Assembly: GCA_002633005.1 (NCBI GenBank)
Contig: NMRA01000140.1
Coordinates: 126,001 to 178,157 of the forward strand
Length of the DNA: 52,157 bases
Direction: 5' to 3'
Origin: Phoronis australis
Taxonomy: Eukaryota; Phoronida; Phoronidae
In this document: positions 35,143-48,400 of the stretch, in pieces
How positions within the stretch are numbered: the first letter of the stretch is position 1
Layout: every line of letters starts with the position of its first letter
The notes under the pieces: generated by a model
Databases searched by the model: none
Told to the model about the DNA's origin: nothing
What the model saw: only the letters and a program-made list of their open reading frames with translations
Made by a program: the position numbers and the translations under genes

Positions 35143-36453
35143 AATTTCTGTAATGATAACAAAAAACAAATGTCATATCAGTTCATTGCTTTACTTTTAA
35201 GTACCGCTGATTTCATGATTCTGTTGTAATGACATAGTCAAAAATAAGTGATCATTCAAAATCAGCTATGGTCATTCAGATTTGAAATGAAATCAATAAA
35301 ATACATAATTATATGTTCTTTGGTCAGCTCGTTGCATGTAGCAGAGCTCATTTCAGATCACCTAGTGGTAGAGTGAAGGCATCAATTTGATTTCTCTTTT
35401 TCTTCAATTTGGATAACAAATGCATATTTTCATACCCTCCAGAATATATTTCATTGAAAGTTTCTCATAACGCTCATTAAGTGATCGAAATAAATAACAC
35501 CAAATCCACACTGACTTTACCTCCATCATTGTAGTCGCAGACATGGACTTATGCATTTTCATATCTCTTAATACAAGAAAACATTTCAGGTTAGAAATTG
35601 GAGATAAAGTTCGACCCCGCTTGACAGCTGCTTTGCATTAGATGACTTTATTCTGAATCCGTCCCAGGTTGATCCTGTCAGACGTGATCAATTTTGACAA
35701 CAGCTACGAGGCCAGGATCAACAACCCTGGCTTAGCCACCCACCTAAGGGTTGGTAACTAATTCATGGATTAAATATTTTATGGCTCAAAAAAGACACAA
35801 ATGCTGCTGAGTCTCACATTACACACGAAGAAGAAAGGTAAAGTAGTTCAACCACACCGTAATGCCTGGTAACTAGATGTTTTGTTATAAACACTGGTCG
35901 GATATAGGGTACCCTCATTTAGGGAACCAGTTTCCTCCGCTAAGTAACAGGCACATCATTCAGTGATTGCCTGGTTCTCTAAATCAGGGACCGCTATATC
36001 CGTTCAGTACATTGTTACGTAAGCCTAATTGCCCTAATTCAGTAATTGTACGTCGTGTTGGCTCAGTGTCAGCGAAGGTTAGGTCCTATTCATCAGATAA
36101 CTACCTGCTAACCATGAAATTCACCGAATATATCAGTATCAGTTGTTCATTCTGTTGACTTCAAATTCATAGAAATGCAGAAAGCAACTGATCAGGTCAG
36201 TGCACACTGCAAAACTTAATCAGGTGGTCGCCTTCGTATGTTCAGCGGGTCACAATTTGCTACCACAGGCGACGTCTGAAGGCGAACGTGCGAGATGGAA
36301 CTTTTATAAAACATTCACTATGATTGGCCAGATGACGTTTGATGCGTTTTATCGGTCCATTCAACAATCGGTTTACAGAACAACAAAGAAATACGATGAG
36401 GCAGCCATTTTTCTCCACGCTACCGGTGTAATTTGAGTAAAATATATTAAAAA
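35143..36453. promoter_or_regulatory. Divergent promoter region between MANEA and SCAF
   Basis: 1.3 kb separates the two start codons, which point away from each other. An inverted CCAAT box (ATTGG at 36323-36327) followed by TGACGTTT lies about 120-130 bp upstream of the SCAF ATG. The acceptor just upstream of the MANEA ATG implies a non-coding exon in this stretch; a GGAG/GTAAAG donor near 35517-35525 on the - strand is one candidate. A 113-bp MITE (35894-36006) lies in the middle. Confidence 0.45.
35894..36006 (+). mobile_element. MITE family M, copy C (diverged)
   Basis: TGGTCGGATATAG and CTATATCCGTTCA are inverted ends; AGGGAACCAGTTTCCTCC and CCTGGTTCTCT are the inner palindrome. It is the most diverged of the three copies. 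Confidence 0.7.
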
Positions 36454-36483
36454 ATGGAGGCTGTGAGGGCTTTCAACAATGAG
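36454..36483 (+). CDS. SCAF8: SCAF exon 1 (start codon, ten residues)
   Basis: ATG to GAG, then donor GTGAGC. It encodes MEAVRAFNNE, which continues directly into helix 1 of the CID in exon 2. The exon is too short to be found by ORF length. Confidence 0.9.
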
Positions 36484-39400
36484 GTGAGCTTTGTAAACAA
36501 ATAATCGATTACCATGGCAGTTATTTATCTTTGTAGAAAGCACCTCCATTCAATTGTTGTCTACATTTTGCTCTGTTTTCCTTGACCCCATACTAGCTGC
36601 GCTGGTTCGAAGAAACTGAGAATGGAGATCATTGACATTGTGATTGTCGTCCAACGGATTCTAATTGCTTTTGTGTGTTATGTCTATTTTCACATTTGAG
36701 TCGGCGAATAATTGACTGAACCCATTAGAATTTTATATCTATAATGGTTAGTGGGATTGCAACGAATTTTTGTTGGTTGTACGGGAGAGAAACGGAAAGC
36801 CTGAAAGTTGAAATTCTCAGCAGACAAACAGACAGAATCAAATGCGACTCGGAATTGATGCGAGTTGGCCAAATCTGCATGGATTTTCAAGATTCCAGCC
36901 TCGACCAATTTCTTACCCTTTTCATCGTAATTTCTAAGTACCATCTCTCGTCATGCCACTGGGTGGCTGATTCATCATTAACCAGGGTACGTTTGGCGAG
37001 TTAGAGCTTGCATTTTGCGATGAAAAAGTTTGCGGCACCCGGTATAGAAATAGTAGCGACAGAAGAAAATAGTGGCGATGGGAGAAGAGTAAAGCAGTGG
37101 ACTGAAAATGGTGGCCTCAATAATTTTCGTTTGACTTCCTTCATGGTTGGAAACGTATTATATTCATTTTTTAAATGCAAACATTAGTAACAAAGAAAAG
37201 TCTGTCAGATTTCGTAAAACCCTTAGACTATTCGTTATGCTAAATCTAACTACCCATGGGGTTTACATTTTCATAAATTCACTGAAAATATTAGTCTCTT
37301 TCATGAAAGATTGTTAGCACCTATGCATGCAGTTCTTTGTGAATTGTGTGTAGAACTGTAGAAGGTGTAAGTACTTCGGGGAAACACGTTTACATAATAC
37401 AGTGAGAGATATTTAGTTGTGAGAATCATGTGTGTACAACAGGTATCGTACAGTGGACGTGCTATGGCAACAGGGTGGAATTCTGGCTTTGCCAATAGCA
37501 GATAACTTGTGATAGCTTGACACACTTAGATTATGAGTGGCGTAGTCATGAGCAGCCTATTAAAACAGGTCGAGTTGCATAGACAAAGATTTTAATTGTA
37601 GGTCTGCGTCTGCAAGAACTGTGACGGTTCATCCCAACATGAATAGTCACAAAGGTGTCAAATAAAACAGAATGGTACTCATGTTTCTAATATCGTAAGC
37701 GGTCAATGAATAAGTAACATTGCATTAAAAAATCCCGTTTCTCAATATAGCAATTGCGTTTCTTTACATTTTTTTGTCATGACCTATTAGACCTAGTGCG
37801 TCTTTCGCCGACACGCAGTGGTGTTAGCATGACAATCGGCCACGTTGCAAGTAACATCTATTGGACACCTGCAGTACTATAAGTTTTGGCGACCTCAAAT
37901 TCGAAATGCTGACCGGAGATTTGACCCAACTCGTGAATTGCGAGTGTGGCGTTCTCTTAGTGTTGGACGCGGTATCATTTTCTGTTCAACATCCGTTGTG
38001 ATTTCCTATGTCCCTACATTGCTACAGTCAGAAACCAGGTTACCTGTGTTTGCAGTCTTTGCTCAAGTAACAGTTTTCATAGACATTTTGGAGTGTTTAC
38101 CATCACAATTGTTGCGAATCATATTATGTTCCTGGTTTATACACGAATCATTGTTCTGTTCACTTATCCTTCATGAGAATTCGCATTCCTACATTAGAGA
38201 AATAAATAATGTTGTTAAAAAGGGCCAGGTTCAAAAAACCATTGACGTTGTTCTTCACTTCCGTCAAACAAAACCCTCAACAGCCACCTAGTTTCCTAAT
38301 AGCTCATCAGGGCTTGACAGCGTTATGTAAGCTTGCAAAACTCCCAGGTCGTCATGTGGAAAATGAGTTCACTAAAATGAGGAAACCTTGGGGCATTGTT
38401 TTTTTTCTTTTGGTGAAATGTTGAACATAGGGTTAAATCGTCTGCACAGTGATGACCCTTTATTAAGTAAAGAAATACCCTCCAATGATTATAGATTCCC
38501 CCCCCCCCAGGTTAGAATGCAAAACATTAGTTTTGGCTACTTGATACATTGCTGATGAGGTGTGGCGACAGGACTTGGGTTTCTCCTCAACAGGCCTTTG
38601 TGCAGAATACGTCCTGGGCATCAAAATGGACGCCCTAGCATTAATTTGGAAGCACTGGCAAGGACTCCCAATGTATCATTTGGACGCCCACTGTCAATAG
38701 GAACCTTTCAAGTTTGAACTCACACATTGTAATGAATACTAGGAAGCCTCTGAAGGCTCACAGTGGGGGCTCTTTTTTCAAAGCAGGAAGAAATATACAA
38801 TGTATATACAAAGTATATGCATTGTTGCTATTTTGATACTTGATTGGCAGCATTGTAAAAGTCCTGGTCTGCACAGTTTTTTTGGTATTTTTTGTAAAAA
38901 ACATTTGTGTTTGGGGGTATTGCTGGGGGTGGGGGGGGGTTACGCGTCGGAATCATGGACGCCCTGGAATTTTGGGAACCCCATTTTGGACACCCTATTT
39001 TCAAAATCCTGGATAAAGGCCTGCTCCTCAACCAAAAAGTTTCCCTCAAAGAATGCACTGGCCCTATTCTCCTTAGTTAGGCGATGTCCCTGAATTGTGA
39101 CCCAAAATTATTGTCGAACTTCTGGCTTTGTTGCAATTGGGAAACGTTCAGCGACTTTGTCTCATCTTAGGTGATTTTTACCAAGTTACCAAACAAAATC
39201 TGATGTTGCTTTGACGAGCTGCAGGTCGCCAAATCGAACCTTGCTCATTCAAATAAAAAAACAGGTCAGTAGTGCCTCATTTGACCTGATTTTTCAAATC
39301 ATAAAATTAAGTTTGTGGCAGAGGTACTTTTGATGAAATGGAAATATTGCTGACTTCTTTTATCATTCGGCTTTTTCTGCATTCATTTTGGTTTTGGTGA

Positions 39401-42400
39401 CATTTTTTACTTGTATTCCTGGGAATAACTACCTTCTCTGGTGTGTCTGTAAATATTTATTTAGATGCAGGTTACATGTCTTGAGTTTCGTACAGAAAGT
39501 AGTCCTCTTCTTGGTCTTTCTCCATTGTTCTTGAACTGCATGCAAAAACTCATGGTTTTTGTCTGATTTTGGAAAGATCAAAAGTCTACCACTGGTTATG
39601 GTGTTGGTATTAAAGCAGTAATATTCCACCTTTCACCACAAAACAAATTTGATTTAGGCCACTTACTGTTATGAAATCAATCTCAAATTGTTCTTTAATC
39701 AAATTGCAAGTGATTTCAGATGTTCCAAAGAACTGGGAATAATGTCTGCTTGAGACCAGAGTCTACAAGATGGCTTGTCATGGTGTATCGTTTTATTCGC
39801 CGAGCACGATCTCAAGGAATATTGAAATGCCAGTTTTTTGCAAGTCCATAAATTACTTCCCATCTGAGTAAAGAACAAGTTGAGGCAATTTTATAGTACT
39901 AAATGCCAGTAAGTGGTCTAAGTCACAATTTCTCCTCTTGGACAGAGTGCATGTTAGTAACTGCTTTAAGTATTGAGTTCAGTGATTATATTTGAACCAC
40001 CTCCAGTGAGAGGCCTGCATTTCGTAATGGTTGAAATGCTATTGCAGCTCTCTATGCTCTATGAGTCGAAGCCTCCTGTGTCCAGGGCCAAGATGGCACA
40101 GATCACCAAGTCGGCGATGAAGGCTATCAAGTTCTACAAGCACGTGGTTCAGAGTGTTGAAAAGTTCATTCAGAAGGTAACGAAATGAAGATAGGTTTAT
40201 GGTTTTGTTAACGTGTTCGCCATCGCTGCGATATGAGTAAATTAGAAAACGAGATAGATTTTTGCTAGGATGTCCCTGCATGGAGTCGTCAAAGTACTAC
40301 TGTGACAAAACTTACATTTCTTCTGAAAGCGCAGGAAGTTTTCTAAATTGTTTCAAATATGATGTCTTAAAAAATGAAAATGCTCGTTAGAGGCAACACC
40401 TGTTCATGAGACTTGGCCTTAATCTCCAATGAATATCATATTTAAGTGTATAGCTTACCTTTTTCCACAAAGAATTTATTGCAACTTTTGACATGCTAGA
40501 ATAACTAACAAATTACCTCAACCTGCCCTGGTCCTGGGCAGCTGATTACCTTAAATTATGATGTATGTGGTTAGCTGGGTTATCAGCGGGTTCGCTTTTA
40601 AAGCCCCTTGTTTGGTTATTTTTGACTTAAAGCCTATCTTCAACGGTAACACCTGTAAATTTGGTTCCTACAGTATGTTGATAGCATCGCTCTGAGCCCA
40701 CTAGTGCCATAAATTGCCAAATTTAAGTAACAAACTGTTAGGCATATTAGCTTGCTTTTGTTTACATCACCGAGAGAATCACCTTTTAATTCAAACATCT
40801 GTGAATAATACCCGCACGCAATGGTGTTCTATTCAGACCCCTATTAAATACAACCTTATGTTGTTTGTGCTAGGATCTCGCGGTGACACAACATGACACG
40901 AAAAGGCAGCTTCACTTATAATTCGACGGGCTTGCATTTGTGCAATTGAACTTGCGTTTTTTTATTTTACTAAGACTTTGCCAGGACTATCTGGTTAGCC
41001 CAATACATCTAAAATAACAAAATTCCGTTGAAGTTTGGCTTTAACACCTACCTACTGATTTTTGAGATAAGTTAGAAGCAACACCCTCTAGCATCTAGAC
41101 CTGTCATTGCAGTGTCGTCCAGAGTTCAAAGTTCCCGGCCTGTACGTGATTGACTCAATTGTGAGACAGTCTCGCCATCAGTTTGGGGCGGATAAGGACC
41201 TATTTGCTGCCAGATTCTGCAAGAACATCACCACTACCTTCCAACACCTGTTTAAGTGTCCGCCTGAGGAAAAGGTACTATTTGTTCTGTTTCGTTCTCT
41301 TAAAGGTATACATTACGTCACTGTAGTGTTGTTTCTTGTAAAGGAAATTTTTCAAATAGTATTATTAAAAAATAAGTAGGGATCTATTCATGCAATGCCC
41401 CTAATTTAAGAGATAAGTCCCCATTTATTTTCATTGAATCAAGGGCTCGGATTTTAGTTATATAATTAGAAAAAGTAATTAGTTAGCGAGGAGGTCATAA
41501 TAAAGATAAAATGATAGGAAAAAGATTTTACATCATTCTGTGAGTAAAGAACAAAACATGCAAGAGATTTAGGAACCTTAGTTGAGCCCTTATTTGAAAC
41601 TGTTTCATGCAACCGGGCAGTGGTCCACCAACAGCAAGTAATGTCCACTACGACACGTGACAATGATCAATTGGCTCCAAGTGCAAGTTCCTGAGTGACC
41701 CAAACAGACTAGAACCAGGGGTGGATCCAGGATTCTGAGTTAGGGGAGGCCAGGGCACAGGAATAACGAGAATTTCGCCACATTCACGTGCCCAGCTTAA
41801 AATGTAGGGATGCAGGGGTCTCGAAATTTAGGGTTTGTGGATCTTATTTCTAAAAAAAACAGTAAACGGGGTTTATTCAAGACCAATGCATTGTGCATTC
41901 GTCCCCCGAGCCCCCCCACCCTGGGTGCGCGCATGTGCTAGTCAGCAATTTGTACCCCAAACTGCCAAATGGTATCTGGGAGAATTTTAGGGGGGGGGGC
42001 CATGGCCCCTTTGCCCCCCCTAAATCCGCCACTGAGAACCTGGCAAGCAATCAAACATACCTCTGACCATGAGCCATCTTGTCACCCACACTGCTCCTAG
42101 CAGCGCCACACTGTGGACACTTAAACAAACGCTATTCGTTACAGTATACACCCTGACTTTTAGTGCATTGGTGCTTGAACACACAAGAATAGATAGCACC
42201 ATTTGTAGCTTTGCTTATCCCAATGCACCAATATGAGAAGGTATGGCTGCCTCTGTCCTGCTCCAGGCATTGTTCACGTTAGTGTGGTGTGTATGTGAGG
42301 TATGTTTCTCTTAGAATTTTGATGTTGTTTGGTTTGTTATTATAAATAATTCGTTAATTTAGGAGCATCTGATTGTTCACAGTCGTTCACTGAATATCTT

Positions 42401-45400
42401 GATTGTTTCTAGAGTAAGATAGTGCGTGTACTGAACCTATGGCAGAAGAACACTGTGTTGCCCATTGAAATTATACAGCCTCTGCAGGACCTAGCGGCTG
42501 ATCCCACAAACACACAAGCTATACTCTCAGGTATACTATCGAATTTTTGCGTACTCTAGTGATCATGGCACGAAAGAGAACAGTTTTTGTAGTGATATGA
42601 CGTTTCATCTCCAAGTTGGAGAAAATCTATTCACTAACGTAGTGTATTACTGCCAAGATCCGTTTAAGCTGTGCTGAACGGTTAATCAGCCATATAGGTA
42701 GAAGTCTACCCTTCATTGAGTGTTTCTGAAATATGTTAACATGACAGCCTGGCCCTGTTAACCATTTTGATCTTGGCTTTCAACAAAGCTTACGGAATCT
42801 CTTCTCATTGAAAATCAGCAGAGATTCGAAGCCAAATTATTTGCTGATACTTTGTCGATTATTTCTTCTTATTGATTGTTCCACCATAACTTTGTCGATG
42901 CAAGATGGTCGTTGTTGGCTTTGTTGACAGTTGTTACTTGTACTGTTACAGTGCAGAGGGCTGCTGAGGCGTTCATCTCTGCTAAGTCAGATGCCCCGTC
43001 CAAGAAGCCAGCACCTCAGAAAGAAGCAGGCAAAGCTACAACTGAACAACCACAAGCGCTCACAGATGTGGCCAAGACTGTGACGCAGTTGCTGCAGCAA
43101 AACGTACGAGCTTCAGGTTTTTAGCTGTACTGGAATTTTGGCATTAGTCACTTGCACTGGTTCCGGATTTTAAGAATCAGTGTAATGCCCATTATTTTGT
43201 GGAGAAACTGGTTCTCAAAATGTGGGAACCCAGTAAGTAAACTTTATCGAAAATTTCTTAACCTTGCATACTGGAACAGTTGTGATATACACCAACTTCA
43301 CTTTGCAAAGATTGAAGATTGTGACTAGGAAAATGACCGTAAAAAAATTGATGAACTTCAATCACTCCCATAATAGAGTGAAATTATGAACATTTGCAGT
43401 TCTGAAACCTTCGTTTGGGGAAGAAACCATATGTAAATAGTGAGGAAATTTCAAAATGTTTTGGGAAGTGTTTTCTGGTAAGTGGGCAGTACACACTGTA
43501 ATTACTGTCACAGTTAGTCATTGATAATGTACTGGCTCGCTAATTATTGCCCCAATCTTCCATCCTGATGACTTGAAACGCAATTCTGTGGGGCGCCCAT
43601 TTATCTTTGAAACTTCATCAGATATGTTCCTCAATTTCTAGCATTGTCACGGTTCGCATGTAGTGAAATCTCATCACTTTAGGGTAAAGTATGGAGGGCA
43701 AGTGAAATTTTTATCTTTTCATTTATTTCTTAAATATTAATTCACACCAAATAATTGCTATAACGTTTTAAGTTCTCTGCATAGTTTCAACCAGACTATG
43801 TTTTGAGAAATCATAACAGAATAAGACGTCTACGAAAATTGAAACAGGTCAATTTATTGTTTTTGTCTGAAAATTGATGAGATTACACCATAAGCACATT
43901 TAGAGTGTCCGAATCCCAGCAGGATTGTGATGTTTCTGTTGTATCGTTTCCATTCATGCCTGGTTCTTTCCAGCAGCCGTCTACCCTGGGCGGCCAACAG
44001 CAGCAGCTGCAACAACTGCAGCTCTTGCAACAACAACTACTGCAGCACACGCAGACGATGCAGGACCCCGCAGTACAGCAACAGCCTGTCATTGACAGCA
44101 CTCTCCTAGCTCAGATACAGACTCTCACCAACCAGCTGCTGGTCAAATCACAGTCGGAGCCACCTGCGCCATCTGGTGGTGTACCAGCGCAGGCACAGCA
44201 GGCTTCAGGCTTTAACAAGAAGCTGCTGGATTTTGACTACGGAGAGAGTGATGATGAGGAAGAGAAGGGGACACCACAAGCGCCACCTGCTGGGTAGGGA
44301 CTTCGGTATTAGTGGGCATTGACCTGTTGGGTAGGCAATGTGGTGTTAATGGCATGTAGCTGGCAGTGGTCACAACTTTACTTAGGTATAGTCAATTAAT
44401 GAAAATAGAAGGTTTCAAGAGTTTCATACTACATCAACAATTTATTGTTTTTCAATACTATACTGGCAGGATGGACGAACTTGCTGTCATTTCTTTTCTC
44501 CATGAACCACAGTTGTGTCCAGTTGTATTATGCAGACATTTTATCATAGGCTTGGTACGTAGAATCAATACATAAAACTTGTGCCTCCTGCTAGGAAATG
44601 AAAAAAAATAGTGCTTCATGAGGAAAGAGGTTTGTAAATTGCCGTTCATTAGACAGGGGATACAGCTGGTAAAAACGAGTATTTTATTCATGGGAAAATA
44701 ATGCCTTTGTAAAGAACAGCTACGTGTGGACTGTGAAGGGTGGAGAGTGTACCCTGCCTGATCTCAAGTTAAGGATATTCTTATTTTATTTGTGTAATCA
44801 CTAATTTGCACATTGTTCAGGTGTTAGACTGTGTCTGTAGTCATTACACTTGGTAGCCTGTGCTACATTGAGGGCTCAATTTAACTGCAGGCTTCACCAG
44901 AACTCTGTGGTGTCCTCTGTAAGTAGTTGAGCTACACAGCTTCCATTGGTCCGTTGTTGTTGCTTCAAACACCAGTTCCTGTATAGGATCTTCTTCATTT
45001 GTGTAACTGCTCTTGATTCACGCAGCCTGTTCGATTGGATCAACTGGCTGAAGTGTCTTATTCACCGTTATGGGTTGCAAACCAATCAGATGTTTTAGCT
45101 TGTTTTATTGGCGCAGTGAATCAGCTGCAGTCAGTAAAATCCGAACTTGAAATCTGAGGTAACTTGATAATGAGAGTTGTCAAGTAAAGACTCTCATCTT
45201 TGTGGCCATTATATACTCTAACAGACAGTAAAAGGCGTTTATTTTGAGTTCGCACAAAAGTAGAATGGAAAAAATATTTTTTGATGTCTATTCCAAAGGT
45301 TACATCCTGTGCCGATGTGTTGTCTCTCGGAACTGGCAACACCCACTGTATTCAGTGCATGTCAAATTCTGGTTAAAAAATCACAAAAATGATTTTCAGT

Positions 45401-48400
45401 TCAGTTTTTCAGAGTCATACACATTGGTTGGTGGTTATTTCTGAACATGTCTGGGTCAGAGGCATAGGTGTCACACCTTCCATTCAAACCACTGATTCAG
45501 TCGAACCTTCAACTTGTTCGTATGAACGTAAATCTCTGCATAAGCTTCTAAGATTTGGATAAACGACTCGTCTTTGGTAGAGTCATAATCAATGAGTTTG
45601 GTTTGTAGGGGTGATTCAATAGATAGTGTCGATTCAGTGGCTCGCAGTGATTTTTTATTATGAGCACAGTCTCAGAAACCGCTTTCACATAATATCCAGG
45701 TTCCCATTAATTCCCTTGCATACATTCTCTAGTAAGACCGAGCTCTGAGGAGTAGGTGACACCTTTGTACAATGCTAGATTGTCAGCCAGTGAAGCCTGG
45801 ATTCGAACCCGGGTTTCCCAAACTGGAATCTGGAGCTCAAACCATTGACCCACATTGTCTCCTCCAATTGTAATCCACAGCTTGTTTATTCGGTTTCTGC
45901 TTCCTCACTGTTGACTGTTCTCAATCGTCTCCCCTGTCTCTTGTTTTCCAGCGGTGTGCAGACGTTGCTAAACGACCCCAATCTGATGCAACAGATCCAC
46001 CAGATGTCGCAGACGATTCAGAAGACGGAGGAACTGCGTGGTGAACTGAGTGCACAGGAAGAGCTTAGGCAACAGCTACTGCAGCAACAACAGGCAGAGT
46101 TCCAGCAGCAGATAGAGCAGTCTGAGGAGGTGGGTAACTATAGCAACGGCTTGTGTAAATAGAGTGGTCCGAGGAGGTGGTAACTATAGCAAAGATTTGT
46201 GTAAATATAGTGGTCTGAGAAGGTGTGTGACTATAGCAACAGTTTGTGTGGATAGAGCAGTCTGAGGAGGTTGGTAACTATAGCAACGTTTGTGTCAATG
46301 GAGTAGTCTGAGGAGGTGGCTACTTACAACAGCTTGCATGACATACATGCAGTTATCGATTATACAGCTACGCAATCTTACACTTGGTAGTGTAGTGATA
46401 TTTATGTGGGCCCTAGATTCTGTGTGGGAAACTTCAACTATAATATCTGGATTTAGGTGAATGAACCTGTTTGCAAAAGGCATATTATAAAGTAAAAACA
46501 GGAGAAAGTTTTCAAAATAGAACGTTAGTGAAGCTCAACTTCTTCAGTACATAAGTGCAGATGTTGAAACGAAAAGCACTAGTAGTGGATAGAGGCACTC
46601 CGAATTGGCCAAATCAAGGTTTGCGTATGTACAAGGAATAGATTCCTCTGCCTCTGAGTGAATCCTAAGTGCATGGGCCTGTATGTGAAATGTCTAATGA
46701 AGAAAAAAGCTAATAAGGAGAAAATCTGAAAATCGTGACAAAGGCTTTAATTTGGATAAAGGGGCATGGACCTAAACATGCATGTAGCTAAGATTGGTTG
46801 TTGTTTTCTGTGTTCAAGCTCACTGTTAGTAATCGTGTGCCTAGGTGGAGGTGATTGAATCAGAAGAGGCCATGGAGAAGTCTAAAGAACGCTCACACAG
46901 GGACAGAAGACACAGATCCAGGTCTAGGTATGATGAATGAAATGACTTCATTGAGCAATCGTTGAGTCTGATGAGTAGTTTTACCATATAGATCTGATCA
47001 TCGCCAGCTCTTACTACGAATGCGTAAGGTTGAGATCTTGTTGCATGGTAACGTCAAAAAGCTTTTCTGTTACGGATTTTTTCGGACTCGTAATTAATAA
47101 CCCACATGATGGGACCATGTGACTGTAAACAAATAGCTGTTGTGTGAACAGTATTTTGTATAAATTCATTCTGCACTACGGTCTTCATTACTGTACTCCA
47201 CGAACACCGTCGTTTTACTTATTTTTAGATCGTTTCAAGTGGCGCGCTTCCTCTATCAAAGGCCAAAAATGTCTACTTCAAATCTGAATGAAAACGTACT
47301 TAGGATTTTCTATTTGCTAGTCGTTTACATTTTGGTGGATGCCATGATGTTTTCAACTCTCAAAGGCAAAAATCGCATGATCAGTATTATCTACAGTAGA
47401 AGTTAAATTAAATTTAGCTAGAAATAGAGACAAAAAATTGCTGTGCATGAAAATGTGCCAAAACTGTTGGTAAGTTTATTTTAATTTCTCATGCAACCCA
47501 AGCAGCAAGCTCTGCAAGCACACGCTCAGCCATAGCAGTCAGTCTCGTAATCTGTTGTGCGTGCCGCTTTAATTGTTACATAACGGCAGCTGAGAAATGT
47601 ATTAGAATATTTAGGCACACTTCTTGGGTTCAACTGTAGTCCTGGCTTTGGCTAAATAATGTTTAATTTGAATCAGTTGTGATGAAAATTGTTAATCAAA
47701 TTGAAGGTGATTTCTAGGTTGGGAAGAACTGGTAGATTGTTATTCCTTGAGACCAGGTGTGATGTCATTTTGTGTGCCAAGCACGGTCTCAATCCCAGTA
47801 ATCCTCTCTTAATGTGAGCATAGGAACAAATGGTCTAAATCACATTGGTGGGGTGATAGGACTTTGTCTTTTCATGGTTCTAAACATCTTGCCATTCTTT
47901 TTGATGGTTACACTATTTTGTCGCTAACTATTGTAATTTCTGTTCACATAGGTCTCGGGATAGGTCTCGTAAAAAGCACAAGCGCTCCCGATCTCGTTCA
48001 AGGTCGAGGAAGCGGTCAAGAGAACGCAGAAGTCGACGGTCTAGGTCAGTTTGGTTTCCAGTCATTAGACTGTAGTTCTGGATATTGGAACATTGGAGGA
48101 GAAAGCAGTGGGTGTTGGCGAGACTTTTGAAGTTGGAGAGTTGAGAGATCAGATTGTAACATAGATCTCGGTGGAACATTTAAAATGTTCCTTTGTCATT
48201 GAGATAATTGAGTGCACTCGGGGGCCGGAAAATGTGCGACTTCAGACAAGTGTTTCAGATAGCTCTTTGTAGTGCAAATGTGGAGAACCTTGTCAACTTG
48301 TGTATCAGACTTAAGCAGCATTAAGTCTAAACGGAACAAAACTAAAAAATGAATTTCCTGTTGAAATTGTCAATGTTGATGTGTGCTTGTATTGTGCACA

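Noticed and set aside
37845-38291. 148-aa open frame in SCAF intron 1
   Set aside because: No recognisable domain, no splice signals in frame, T-rich low-bias codons; likely chance.
43883-44101. Cys-rich - strand frames over SCAF exon 6
   Set aside because: They are the antisense of CAG/CTG-rich glutamine codons, not a Cys-rich peptide gene.
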